Origin: Phylloscopus collybita | Lineage: Eukaryota; Chordata; Aves; Passeriformes; Phylloscopidae | DNA length: 64,000 nucleotides | Direction of reading: 5' to 3' | NCBI GenBank assembly: GCA_027886175.1 | Contig: JAJNNQ010000024.1 | Location: 25,027,001 to 25,091,000, forward strand | In this document: in pieces, positions 12,626-23,603 of the stretch | Layout: each line of letters starts with the position of its first letter | How positions within the stretch are numbered: position 1 is the stretch's first letter | Made by a program: the position numbers and the translations under genes | The notes under the pieces: model-generated | Databases searched by the model: none | What the model saw: only the letters and a program-made list of their open reading frames with translations | Told to the model about the DNA's origin: nothing

Positions 12626-15600
12626 AGCTGCTTGTCAGAAAGCTGGGATTCCTACAAAGAAGTTTTTGTCTCAACTGGATATTTTCAGGGTCTGCAAACT
12701 GTAACAGGTTGAAAAAGCATGATTTATACCCCCAAATCCAAAGCAGCTTACTACTTGTGATTTCCCCTGAGAGCTGAGCCCCTTTCTAACTCTGGAGCCT
12801 TGCTGTTTAGACAAGGAAAATAAGTGGTCTCTTTAGTTCTCAATAAAACCCATCCAATGTGTTTTTAGAACGAAACCTGAACACTCGAGTAGTGTTTGGG
12901 TGAGGAGTAGTGTTTAGGTGAGCGGCTGCTTACTTTTTCAGGAATGTGCATTTAATCCCCAAGGAATGCCCCAGGAAGCAGACAGAGGCTATGCTGGGAC
13001 AGCCTGAGGTGTCGGTCCCTGGGGTGGCACCCGCTCCTGCCGGGGATCAGGCTGGGCGAGGGAGCAAAGCCCTGCCTTGTCCTTCGTGAGGGGAGACCCC
13101 CCTTGTCTTCACTGGCATTTGGATTGGGCTTGGAAGGCAAGCTAGCCCAGGAGATGCGGGAAGAGGCCCAAGCAAGGGGATTAGAGGCTAGGTTTTAAAA
13201 GGAAAGCAACTGTTTTAATAATAGTATTGAGTCCTTGGGTGGTTTAGGGGATTAATTAGCCCGTGTTTGCACAACACTTTGAAGAGGTCAGGCGTGCTGC
13301 AATAGCCAGGGGCAGGTGGCAAAGCAACTTCAGTGATGAGTTCCCAGCTCCCAGGCGTCACCTCCCTCTCCATCCAAGCATGCTGGCAAGTGCCCCTGTT
13401 TGATTTTGGAGGGGCTGTGCATGGGTGGGATGAGCAGATGGGTTAGGCTTTTGGGCTGAGGATTTTCATCCTACCGATAGAGCAGTGCAAAGTGCATTTG
13501 GTCCTTCACAGCAAATCCAGGCACGAAATGCTCCTATTTGCCACTACAGCACAAGAAGCAGCAACATTTGCAACTGAGCATCACAGTGGTTTGAGTATTA
13601 GGGGCAGAGTACTCTCGGTTTCCATAACGGTTACTGCAAGACTGAGCCTGTGGTTTCTAAAAAAGTTCCAAATTAACAGGCAAAATCACGAGACTGTTCA
13701 AAAGACTTGTAACTCAAAAATCCCCGGACTGGTTTGGGTGGCCATCCATGCACTCCAGTTAACACAGAGCTCCTTTCTCCCTTTTTTCCTCAAATGAGTG
13801 CAGCCCACCTGTCATGACTTAGGTGGAACATAATGTTGGAAGCAGATGCAAGTGTTGCCAGCACTTCCAGAGCCCCCAGAGAAAGCAGCTATACGTACAT
13901 CTTGGCTAATGGAGGCACTTTGTCCTTGACAAAGTATGTACTCTACAGGCTCAGGGGTGTGTAGCTGTCCCCTTGTGCAGATTAATAGGATTATCAGTAT
14001 GTTTTGCCACCTGGAAAAGGGGTTAAAAGATCCTGAATAGTAGGGGAAACTTGGATAACGTAAGAAATCTTGAGTGACATAGAAATTTCATTTCTTTCCC
14101 TGGTTAGGTCTGGTTGCCTGGCTGTACTCCGTTGCATCATGTCCCAGTCAGGACCGTAGCATGGCTGTAAAACTGTCCCAGGTTTGGGAGCTCTAGGATG
14201 CAGTAAAGTCCAGTGGCCCTGCATGGTGCTGGCACAGACCCCACAAAGCTTAGCAGCCTGGGCTCTGTGATGTGCAAGACCAGGCACACTGCTCCCAGAT
14301 GCAATACAGCTGCAATCACACACTTGTACACCACAACTAGTAAGTCCTGCTTGAATTGAGCTCCTATGGAAGAAATAGCATGCTTGGTTATTTCTGCATC
14401 CACCTTTTGATTATCCCAGACCTCAGGCAAAGCTCCCTGCAGAGTACCCTTTGCCAGCTGGATGTCATGACTAGTTAGATTGTCAGGGCTGCACCCCACC
14501 AACCAGTCAAAATCAAAACCATCTCCCTTTAAGGACTGTAGGAAAATCAGAAGCAGGCATGTTTAATCCTTGTGTGTAACCGTGTCCTGTCTTTGCAGTT
14601 TGGAAAGGTGCTCTGGGAAAGTCCCATTCACTGCACACTCGAGGAATCATTGAACTGGCTGGAGCCATAACGTGTGGCACGGGACGGTCTCCCTTGGCAT
14701 ATATTGGCTATGGGTGCTACTGTGGACTGGGAGGACGAGGCTGGCCTAAAGATAAAACAGACTGGTAAGAGAAACCTCAGCTACGTGTCCAGAAGCAATG
14801 CAGATCTCCCTACTTTTTTCTGTTTGTGCTACTGTGACTCCTCTGACTCATTTGCTGCCTTGTGGGCAGGGAACTTAGTATATATGAACATCCTGGGGAT
14901 TTGTGAGTGATGACCCATGTATCACTTGGGATTTGAATGAGGGCTTAACCTCCTTCTGGATGACACCAAAGCTCTTAGGACCTTCTACTATGTGGGGTAG
15001 AGGGCAAAGGAGAAACCAGGATGTAATTTCTTGAGATATCTGATTTTTTTTTTTTTTATAGAGATCACACCCTGCCTGACAAAAGGAGAATAATCCAAGG
15101 TGTTTGAAGGGTTATTTCACTCAGGTCCTTAAAATGGAAGCAATGCAAATATCACTGTTTATCCTCTTGAAGAAATCCGTATCATTTCAAGGAGTAATCA
15201 AAACTGTTGCCTGCATTGGTTGTTAGTTCACACTGAATCAAGGTAGAACAATAAGGAAGAGCATGGTGTTACTTCTCCTTTTCTTTGTTAGTGGGGAAGA
15301 TGTTGGGCTTGTTATTTCCAACAAGTATTGGAGGTATTGCAATCAAAGGCTTCCTTCCTGTACTGTGCAATGAGCATAAAGAGACTAAATGAGAGTAAAC
15401 CTGAGGATAGTGGCCTCTTGTGTTCTCTGAGCCTGGTATTTGCAATCTTGCCAGGTTTGAAATATCAAAGTCAAAGCACACAAGTCTATCTACAGTCAAC
15501 AGACCAGGTGCTACTAGTAAGCAAGTTAGTAAGCTTTTAGTAGGGGTGAAGGTAGTCTGCAGCTCACTGGGAAGGAGCTTTCCAGAAACTGAGCTTTCCA

Positions 15601-18600
15601 GAAAACCTTGCTGCTGGACACATTGCAGGTTGCAACAAAACCAGGTTTTGCTGAATTAGAATGACAGAAAAAGGCAGGTGGGGGGAAGGAAGAAAAGATA
15701 TCAAGATTAAAGATCTCTGTGGGCATAAAAGAGAAGTTGTCTGTCCCTTAAGACTAATGGAGCTGTCTCCATTACTGCAGTAAGATGCTTCATTCCCAAA
15801 GCCCTCTCATCATGTCCCTTTATTTGTCTGTGAAATATTTAAAATATGAAACAGTCAGTATGGGTCTCACAAATGATGAGTAACTGCAGTAGTATCTCTT
15901 GACCTGCTCATCACAATGTGCTTCTCACAGTACTAATCTAGAGCAGTGTATGTAAGGTGTTTCATATTTTTTGTTATCCTTTAACAAGCCTTGAAAGTAA
16001 AACATGACTTCACCAATTTGGAGTACTCTTTTTATTGAAGGGCTGAGCAGAGTGACCTAAAAGCTGCTTTCCACAGAGGCTGAGCAACATCCAAATTTAT
16101 ATGACCCTGGGAGATGGAAGTAGTCAGCACTCCTGAAAAAGAGAGAGTAAAACATCAGCCAGTGCTTCTGCTGTTGTTTAAATTCCACAGAGTATTTTAG
16201 GATTTTATCCTAAAGGCAGAAAATGGGATTTTGCAAGTGGAAATGCCTCAAAATATCAGATAGTTTGTAAAAGGGAAGCTCTATCCTCTAAGTACATTCA
16301 TTATTATTCCTTAGTTGCAATTCTTGGCTGCTGTAGAAAAATTTAAAAGTTTTATTTAGGTTCTTATCTAGGAAGAATCAGCAATGTCATGCTAGATTCA
16401 GCCCTAAAAATTTCCATTTTCTGTTTGCTAGAGAAATACTGATATCTGTTCCTAAGAACTACCGCAATGATTGGTGTGGTTGAGTACCCCACACCTGTCA
16501 AAGTGACCACATAATTTTCCATATTTGTCATTCTAAAAAAAAGAGAGAGAGAGTGGCAAGACACTGGCTGTGAGTGACAAATACTGTTTGAAATTATTCA
16601 CCCCCTTGACCTTCTAGGTTTGTTACAGAGACCCTTACAAAGGAGTAATTTTCTTGTGTGTAATTCAGTCAATCTGTCTAGACAGGGCTAGAGTGCTTCT
16701 AAGCACCTCTCTTTTATGTGCTAAAGAAAAAAAGCCATTGAGTGGGTAATCCTTTTATAAGGTTTATTCCACATACTGACTTTGATGTGGTGTCAGTAAT
16801 TACCTTTTCCCTTTTGTTCCACTCTCACAGTTCCATCACTTCAAGGCGTAATGACATTTCTTCCACACAGAGTCAATAGATTTGCTTCTTCTTCTCCTTT
16901 CTGTTTCCCTGGATTGCTGCAGCACCTCTGTTACAGAGTAGGACCCGAGGGTGCTCAGCACTTCCCTGAAAACACCATGAAAGGCAGGGCGCATCTGTGA
17001 CTCATCTAAGTCACAGGATCATTCAAGCTGGAGAGGATCTCTAAGATCATTGTGTCCAACTGTTAAATCGTGGCAAACTCATAGGGAAGAGTAAGATTTC
17101 CCCTCTGTTGTAACATTAAAGCAAAAGGAAAAGACACAACAGCAACGAGGGTGCTGTTGATGTGACAAACACAACGTGACAAATTCTCACCTTATTGGCA
17201 TTTACTCAGCAGCAGGGGTCTGCCAGCTGACCCCTGCGGACCAGCCGGAGCTGTCTGTAGCCATTAGGGCGATCTGGTAGCCCAGCCCTGACCAGCAGGT
17301 TGTTTACTGCCCAGGTGACACAGCTGTGTTTGTTTGCCATCGCTGATGACCGCTGCTCTGCCGTGGTGCTGGCTGCCTCTGTTTGTGTTGGTGGAACCGA
17401 ATGTTAGCAGGTTATTAAAAGATTAGCACCACTCTGACCCAGGTGTAGCAAAGGGCATTTCCAGACAGGAGGGGACCATTTAAAGGTGGCAAAGGACAAT
17501 AGGATTCCTTAGTCTTCTTCCTTGGCATTTCTTTCAGATGTTTGTAAAATAGGGGCCAAAAGTCTTCTTGCTTTGTGTTGGAGAAGTTACCTGTCACCCT
17601 GCTGCAGCTGTGGGGAACATAAGGAACTGCTGCTGTAAGGGAGAGCAGAATTGTGTCCCAAATAATGCGGTCCTGCAGAGTTTATGCAACTTTCCCTGAT
17701 TTTGCCAAGCCAGATAAGGAGCAGTGAGTTCTCCCAGCTAGCTAGAACACCATTTGCTTGTGCAAATTCAGTGCTCATTTGCTTGTCCTTGCCTGATGCA
17801 CAGAACATCTTTTGCCCCCTGAAGTATCTGTCCTCACTTCTCCTAGCTCTCTTCCTGTTTGTTGCCTCTGGCTCTCCACAAAGAGCAATCTCTTTCCCTT
17901 GGCACAGAGACTCCTAAGATCTCCCTTTGTCCATCTACCTTCACATTGTTCTTCTTCCCCACGCTCCCTCATCACTGACACCAGCTTTGCCAATTTGGTT
18001 ACTGACTCACTCCCTAGAGCTCACAAACCTTTGGTTTCTATATCTGGCACTCCCTCCAGCTCAGCCTGATTTGTGGCTCTCCACCACAACCTCCAGTGCT
18101 TAGTGTCCCACACATGAGACACCAGTGATGGGCCTGCTCTGCTACCTATCATTCCCCTGAGGATGGATTAGGCTTTGCTGGAGCTTCAGCAAAAAATCAG
18201 CCTGCCTCAGTTTTTCCCAGTTAGGAGAGTAGACTCTACAGAGTCACAGTGATCTTGCAGGGATGCTTTCTGGAAATACAGATCACTGCTCTCTGGCTCC
18301 AGCCTCTGACCTTGCATCCTTGCTGAAACAAACCTTGTTACTCAGCAGAGAATGTCTTAAAGTGCTGAATATTTTCTCAGTGGAATTTGAGTCCCTAAAC
18401 TATCAGAATAAAATTCAAGTGAGGTCCAGTTTTCTATAAAATCAGAAGCAATTGACGGTGAGAATTATTTCACTGACTAGTTCATAGGGGAGATGTCATC
18501 AGCTGAGCTACTCATCCTCATTCCCTCTGTGGTAGGTGAAACACAATTGCACTTTCAAATCTGATGCTTTTCACCCTATGTTAGATCTCTGCAGCATGAA

Positions 18601-21600
18601 AATGTGAACTATGGTGCAGATGTGCATGGAGGGAAGATAGGTGAATGCCTTAGATGTAGGTGGTTTTTAAGATTCTTAAGTTAACTGATACGAATTTCAC
18701 CATTGAGACTGATGAATTTGTAGCCTCCCCTCAGAACCTTTGTGGACCAAGGAGCACATGACAGGTCCAGGTGAACTGAGGAGATGAATCTTCTTGGTGA
18801 TACTGAGAAAGGCAAGAAACATCCCAGTTCCGAGTTTTGGGATGGTCTAAGCCTAAGCCAGTGAGCCACCACAGCACAACTTACAGAAACACTTCTGCTC
18901 CCTTTCAGCCAGATTACCACATCTTGACCACACATGCTTTCATGAGGGCAAAAGCTCAGAGGAAGAACCACAGAGGTCATGGGAGCAAATACGGCATTAC
19001 TGAGCTCCTGAGACACGCCAGCTTTCCCAGAGATGCCAGGATATTTGCTTCATCAACAGATGATGCACTGACAGGCTGGGGTGACCACTGCTGTCTGAGC
19101 TGTGTGTGAGCAAAGCACCCTGGAGTCCGTGCCAACGGGCAGGATCCAGGAGGACACCCCATCTCTCTCTTTTTCTGCCTCCCAGGTGCTGCCACAGGCA
19201 CGACTGCTGCTATGACACGGCAGAGAAGGAAGGCTGCAACCCCAAGGTGCAGCGCTACCAGTGGGCGTGTGAGCAGAACACCGTGCGGTGCGGTAAGGAG
19301 AGGCTGGCCTCGGTCGCCTGGGTTTCCTTCCCTCCCTCCCTCCCTCCCTCCCTCCCTCCCTCCTCCCCCCCTCTGCAGCCACCAGGCTGACCAAAGAGCT
19401 TTGGGGGCCCCAGAGGCAGGTTTGTGTTTGCCAAGCTGGTTTCAAAGCTGCTTTAGGCAATGTCTCTTCTCTTCCAAGCTCCCTGCCCGTTCCTTGCCAG
19501 GAGCTGGGAGGAAAGCTGGAGGCCCAGCACGACCCATTCCAGGTAACCTGAGATGCCCCCAGGCTGAAGAGCAGGAGTGGGGGCCATGGAGCCCACAAGC
19601 CATGCTAGTTTGGCAGGGATGCAGATGACTCTCTGGAGACTTTCTGCTCACTGGCATTAAGCATGCCTCTTCCCACAGCTGTGGGTCTTCAGGGGTGCTC
19701 TTTCCACTGCAATTCTGGCCCTCCCTCCAGCAGGACTGCCCACTTTTTTACTACCCTTAGGCACTGCTACAGAAGAGCCAGGCTCCTTAGCATGGCTGCA
19801 AGAAGGTTAAATAGGATGCCAGCCTGCACCTCTGCCCATGTGGGGCTCCAGCCTGTAGTCCTGGGGTTCCAGCAGGGAATTTGAACCGTGCAGAATCAAA
19901 TGCTCTCAAGTGCTGCAGGCAGACAGCAAGTGTGGGCTGTGCTCAGCTCTACAGCTGGTACCCAGTCAAGAAGGTTTGAATTGCACAGTCACAGCCCGTC
20001 AATGTCTCCACAGTTTGTTTTGACATACACCAGATGACTTGAGTCTTAGAATTTGTCACTTGGATTTCTAAGTCTCCAGAAAGCTCCTGGTGGTAAAATC
20101 CATTGTAGAACACTTTGAAAGTTTGAAAAGCAATTGTGAGAGTAAAACTTATCCCCATAGTCATCAAAGTTACTTGCTAGAACATTAAAAGACATTTCTA
20201 CCTTATCAGAAAACCATAGTCTACTGGTGCAATCCTCAGCCTCAACCAGCAGCTGAAGGTCTGCCAGCAGATAGTGGATGGGACACAGCACATCTGCAGT
20301 TGTTCTTTTCCAGGTTCCAGAGCAATCTATTAAATACAAAGTGCTGGCAAAGGAATGTGTCACTTTAATGCACAACTGCTCTCCCTCCTGCCTACCCATA
20401 TTTCCATACTTGACTGATATTTTCTGCTAGCCATTTTACAGGGGAAAAGTCCTGTTTCTCTTTGCTGTGAAGGAACAATCCAAGCTGCAGATATGAGATG
20501 TAACATTGAGTCCATGGGAATGGACATAGGAGTGCAGCGGGCTGCAGTGGCTCTGACTTGGCCAACAAGCAGGACTTAAACAAATTTCATTAATTCCTTA
20601 ACTGATGTCCAGGCAGGACCTGATGCATCCATCAATTGTTCTCCACAAGCCCTCAGCAGGCTTCACCCCCCTGATATCCCCAGTGAGGAGGAACCACAGA
20701 AATGTGTTTTGAAGGCAAATTTCCTACCCCAGGCTACAGCACAGCAGGTCTTACTGGGATGGGAAGGTATAATGTCTGATCCCATTCAAACAAAAGGGAT
20801 GAAGAATTACATTTCCAGGCGTGCTTGCTGAGCTCAGGGTAATGATGTCCAGAAGTGTTAGAAGCAGAACTGTTTGCACTGTCATTTCAATGCAACAGGA
20901 ATTAGATGCCTGCTGCCTGACACTGTATCATAAATCATGTAAAATAAACAGCAACTCATTTTACTTGGTATTTCTCCTCTCTTTGCTACCATTAGGTAGT
21001 TTTGTTTGTGGAATGAAAAAAAACGGGCAAAACCATGTTCTTCAGTCTAGATATGGCATTGCCTGTAGGCAAATCCCATTCAGTAGATATCTGGAATACA
21101 GAAAAGGCTATTAGTTGTGGGGTCTGGTGAAAAAAAAAATCATTCTTCTCTAGCAGAAAGGTTATGAAGCCAGACTTTTGCACTCACATTTGATGAACAG
21201 TTGCTGTCACAGCACAGGAAGAGCTCAAGGAGCAGAAGGGCAAGGAGAGTATCAGGCAAGACTGGTAGCTAAGAAAAAAGTGGCCTTAAGCCCTCACTGA
21301 CTCTTAAAACACTTTCACCAGTAAATACATGATTATTCAGACCAGCTTAGGAAACATGGGCTTTTCTTATTTTTCAGATACAGAGTTGATCCATCAAAGT
21401 CCAGTGAAATCTGAAAAAAATCCTATACTTGTTGCAGTTGGTTTTGGAATGAAACCCATGTCCACTGGCACGTTAAACTTTGTCTAGTGCAGGGTTTGGT
21501 GGCTGTTAGATAGCCCGTGGTAGCAGCCTCAAACAAACAAGGCACTGTGCTTTGAAATAATATTAAAACCCAACAGCTGCATTTAAACCACCTATAGGTG

Positions 21601-22517
21601 GGATGAGGTTCATTAACCCAAACTCAGTAATTTGCAATGTAGCCTTCTAAGCTAGTGGCTTTGATGTTATTTATGATAATGTAGTCACATAGTTGCTTTC
21701 TGTATAGTTCCATGTATGACTTTGATCACTTTGTTAGCTGCTGGCTCATAAAAATCAGGTACCTGGCCCTCCTGCAAAGCTCCTTGGCTCCTCTGCTGTG
21801 ATCAGAGAGATAACAACAGCAAATGATACAGCAAGAGTGAAGGATGCCTGGTGAGTGCTCTGATGCCTTCAGGTTTCTGAATATCCCTCTGGGAGCCTCC
21901 TCCTTTCAAAGTAGTGTTTTTTTCTTTTGAAATCAGTCTGTTTTGCAGAGGGAGGAGTTAGAAGGGAAATTCACCAACTGAGGAATAGTGGAATATTTTT
22001 ACCTCAGGCTAAGATAAAATAATTTTCCTTTTTAGCTTTGACTGCTGAATTAAACCCTCGCAGCTCACACAGTTCTAGAAGCATGGAGTGTGCTGTGCTG
22101 AACAGATTTTTATCAGCATTGCCAATTTACATTTAGCTGCTACTTTCTGATGCTCTTTGTCACAGTGAAGGTCAGACCTGTTGACAGAGAAAGGGCAGGG
22201 GAGGGTCAGATCCACTCACAACACAACCTGTTGCTCCTGCTGCCACAGCCTTTGATCCCTAAGGGCTGGCTTTTTAGGGAACTTTTCCTCCTAAAACTGT
22301 TTCTCGCCTTTGATACAGAATCTCTCATCCTCGGCTCACATCTTCTTTTGCAGATAACCTGACAGACCGATGTGAAAAAATGGTGTGCCTGTGTGACCAA
22401 GAAGCAGCCAAGTGCTGGGGAGCAGCCCCATACAATCCACACTTCATCCTCTGGCCAGACTTTTTATGTGGACAGACTCATCCCACCTGCCATGTCAGAT
22501 ACGGGGGGCCAGAATAG
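11363..22517 (+). CDS. PLA2G10: Secreted phospholipase A2, group X type (4 exons)
   Basis: Secreted calcium-dependent phospholipase A2, which hydrolyses the sn-2 ester of phosphoglycerides to release free fatty acid and lysophospholipid. Exons 11363-11405, 14599-14764, 19186-19292 and 22354-22517 join without a frame break to 159 residues; all introns are GT-AG. Residues 1-14 form a signal peptide and about 15-29 a propeptide ending in Arg. The mature chain starts GIIELAG. The calcium loop is YGCYCGLGG (52-60) and the catalytic His75-Asp76 lies in [17 protein letters not shown] carries the second catalytic Asp (120). There are 16 cysteines, including mature Cys11 (residue 40) and a C-terminal Cys151, the combination of group I- and II-specific disulfides known for group X. 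One N-glycosylation sequon (NLT, 107). Groups IIA, V and IB fit less well. Whether it is the PLA2G10 orthologue or a PLA2G10-like paralogue is not settled. Confidence 0.88.
11429..11459. repeat. (CCCTG)n microsatellite
   Basis: About five tandem copies of CCCTG just inside intron 1, close to the splice donor. Confidence 0.85.
12557..12622. repeat. 66-base A homopolymer
   Basis: Uninterrupted A run. It might be the tail of a retroposed sequence on the plus strand, but nothing upstream is recognised as a retrocopy. The length may also be a sequencing or assembly artefact. Confidence 0.9.
14599..14764 (+). CDS. PLA2G10: PLA2 exon 2: propeptide and calcium loop
   Basis: The acceptor is CTTTGCAG. 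The exon encodes the propeptide, the GIIELAG mature N-terminus, Cys11 and the calcium-binding loop, and closes with KTDW split across the junction. The donor is GTAAGA. Confidence 0.93.
14765..19185 (+). other. PLA2G10: Intron 2 of the PLA2 gene
   Basis: A 4.4-kb intron containing a short minus-oriented CR1 tail near 17.0 kb. No extra exon was recognised. Confidence 0.8.
17012..17075 (-). mobile_element. CR1 3' end, short minus-strand remnant
   Basis: The stretch reading TCACAGGATCATTCAAGC followed by CTCTAAGATCATTGTGTCC matches the reverse complement of the conserved CR1 3' end. Only about 60 bases survive. Confidence 0.65.
19186..19292 (+). CDS. PLA2G10: PLA2 exon 3: catalytic HD motif
   Basis: The acceptor is CTGCCTCCCAG. 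The exon completes the Trp codon and encodes CCHRHDCCY with the active-site His-Asp pair, then the cysteine-containing helix. It ends in phase 1 before GTAAGG. Confidence 0.95.
19293..22353 (+). other. PLA2G10: Intron 3 of the PLA2 gene
   Basis: A 3.1-kb intron beginning with a CCCT microsatellite close to the donor. No further exon was found. Confidence 0.8.
19328..19370. repeat. (CCCT)n microsatellite
   Basis: Tandem CCCT/TCCC units just after exon 3 of the phospholipase gene. They create proline/serine-rich and glycine-rich spurious frames on both strands. Confidence 0.9.
22354..22517 (+). CDS. PLA2G10: PLA2 exon 4: C-terminal cysteine region
   Basis: The acceptor is TCTTTTGCAG. The exon carries the second catalytic Asp in [12 protein letters not shown] and a C-terminal segment with two further cysteines ([12 protein letters not shown]). 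The stop is TAG at 22515-22517. Confidence 0.95.
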
Positions 22518-22560
22518 TCTTAGGACCTTTCTTGTGACAGTTTGAACCTGAAGGTGGTGG

Positions 22561-22566
22561 AATAAA
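22561..22566 (+). terminator. PLA2G10: Poly(A) signal of the PLA2 gene
   Basis: AATAAA lies 44 bases after the stop codon, followed by T-rich and GT-containing sequence. This implies a very short 3'UTR. Confidence 0.8.
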
Positions 22567-22755
22567 ATTTTTCCTCGTTTTCCAGATCTAACAATGGTGT
22601 GAGACAATTTCTGTCAGGCCAGGATTTATGGGGAGGAGAGACAGACCAGAAAAGTGTGGTGGTGGAGTTGCCCTCTCTGTGAGAAAGCACTTGGAATGTA
22701 TCAAGCTCTGCCTTTGACAAGCAAGTCAAGGGCTCATGGGTTAGGATAAAAGGGC

Positions 22756-23337
22756 AGACAAATAAGGGTGATGCTGTTTTGGGTGTTTTCTACAGGCCAC
22801 CTGAGCACAAGAAAGTGGATGAGGCTTTCTACAGGCAGCTTGAGGCAGCATCACAGTCACAGGCCCCAGTTCTAGTGGGGGACTTTGACTACCCAGACAC
22901 CTGCTGGAGAAACAACAGGTGACAAAGGTGATTAAGGGACTGGAGTATCTCTGCTGTGAGCAAAGGATGAGGGAGCTGGGTCTGCTCAGCCTTGAGAAGA
23001 GATGACTGAGAGGGGACCTCAGTGGTGTCTGTGAATAACTGAAGGGAGGGTGTCAGGCTCTGCTCGGGGGTGCCAAGCAATGGGACAAGAAGGCATCAAC
23101 TAGGAACTGACAGACAAGCAGTTCCACCTGAACAGGAGGAAGAACTTTACTGCACAGGTGACTGAGCACTGGAACAGGTTGCCCAGAGAGGTTGTGGAGT
23201 CTGTCTCACATATTCCAGACCTGTCTGGACACAATCCTGTGCCATGTGCTCAGGGATGACCCTGCTTGACCATGGAGTTTGGATCAGATGATCTACTGTG
23301 GCCCCTTCCAACCTAACCCAGTCTGTGATTCTGTGAC
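22756..23337 (+). mobile_element. CR1 LINE, internally deleted
   Basis: A plus-orientation CR1 copy in two parts. Positions 22756-22915 match the endonuclease region ('GTGTTTTCTACAGGCCACC', then 'GTGGGGGACTTTGACTACCC', a GDFNYP-like peptide). Positions from about 22920 match the 3' end ('GAACAGGTTGCCCAGAGAGG', 'GGCCCCTTCCAACCTAACC', tail TCTGTGATTCTGTG). The reverse-transcriptase region between is missing. It lies about 190 bases downstream of the phospholipase poly(A) signal. Confidence 0.88.
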
Positions 23338-23486
23338 AGGGTAACACACATGCTGAAGCAAGGGGAAAATCTTGGTCTGATCATGATCAAGATCTGCCTT
23401 TGCAGAAACAGACAGGTTGGTCTGTGGTGTAGTGGGAACACATCTCCTGTCACCAAATAGTGCATCTTTTATTTTTTTTTTTTCTC

Positions 23487-23603
23487 AGTCATAGAATCAC
23501 AAGGTAGTTTGGATTAGAAGGAGCCTTTAAAGGTCATTTAGTTCCAATCCCTGTGCAGTGAGCAGGGACACCTTTAACCAGACCAGGTTGCTTAGAGCTC
23601 AGT
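23487..23603 (-). mobile_element. CR1 3' end, minus orientation
   Basis: Begins with TCATAGAATCAC, the reverse complement of the CR1 tail, followed by 'CAATCCCTGTGCAGTGAGCAGGGACACC'-type sequence typical of the CR1 3' region. It is head-to-head in orientation with the preceding CR1 copy. Confidence 0.82.

Larger units (their letters stand above)
11406..14598 (+). other. PLA2G10: Intron 1 of the PLA2 gene
   Basis: A 3.2-kb intron. It holds a CCCTG pentanucleotide run just after the donor and a 66-base A homopolymer. No other exon was recognised. Confidence 0.8.

Noticed and set aside
12468..12674. Minus-strand frame with a long phenylalanine run
   Set aside because: It is created by the A homopolymer at 12557-12622.
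14137..14502. 121-codon minus-strand frame just upstream of PLA2 exon 2
   Set aside because: It is intronic and antisense, with no recognisable domain and no splice partners.
19053..19598. 181-codon minus-strand frame opposite PLA2 exon 3
   Set aside because: It is antisense to a confirmed exon and runs through the CCCT microsatellite, giving a Gly/Arg repeat. This is a shadow frame.
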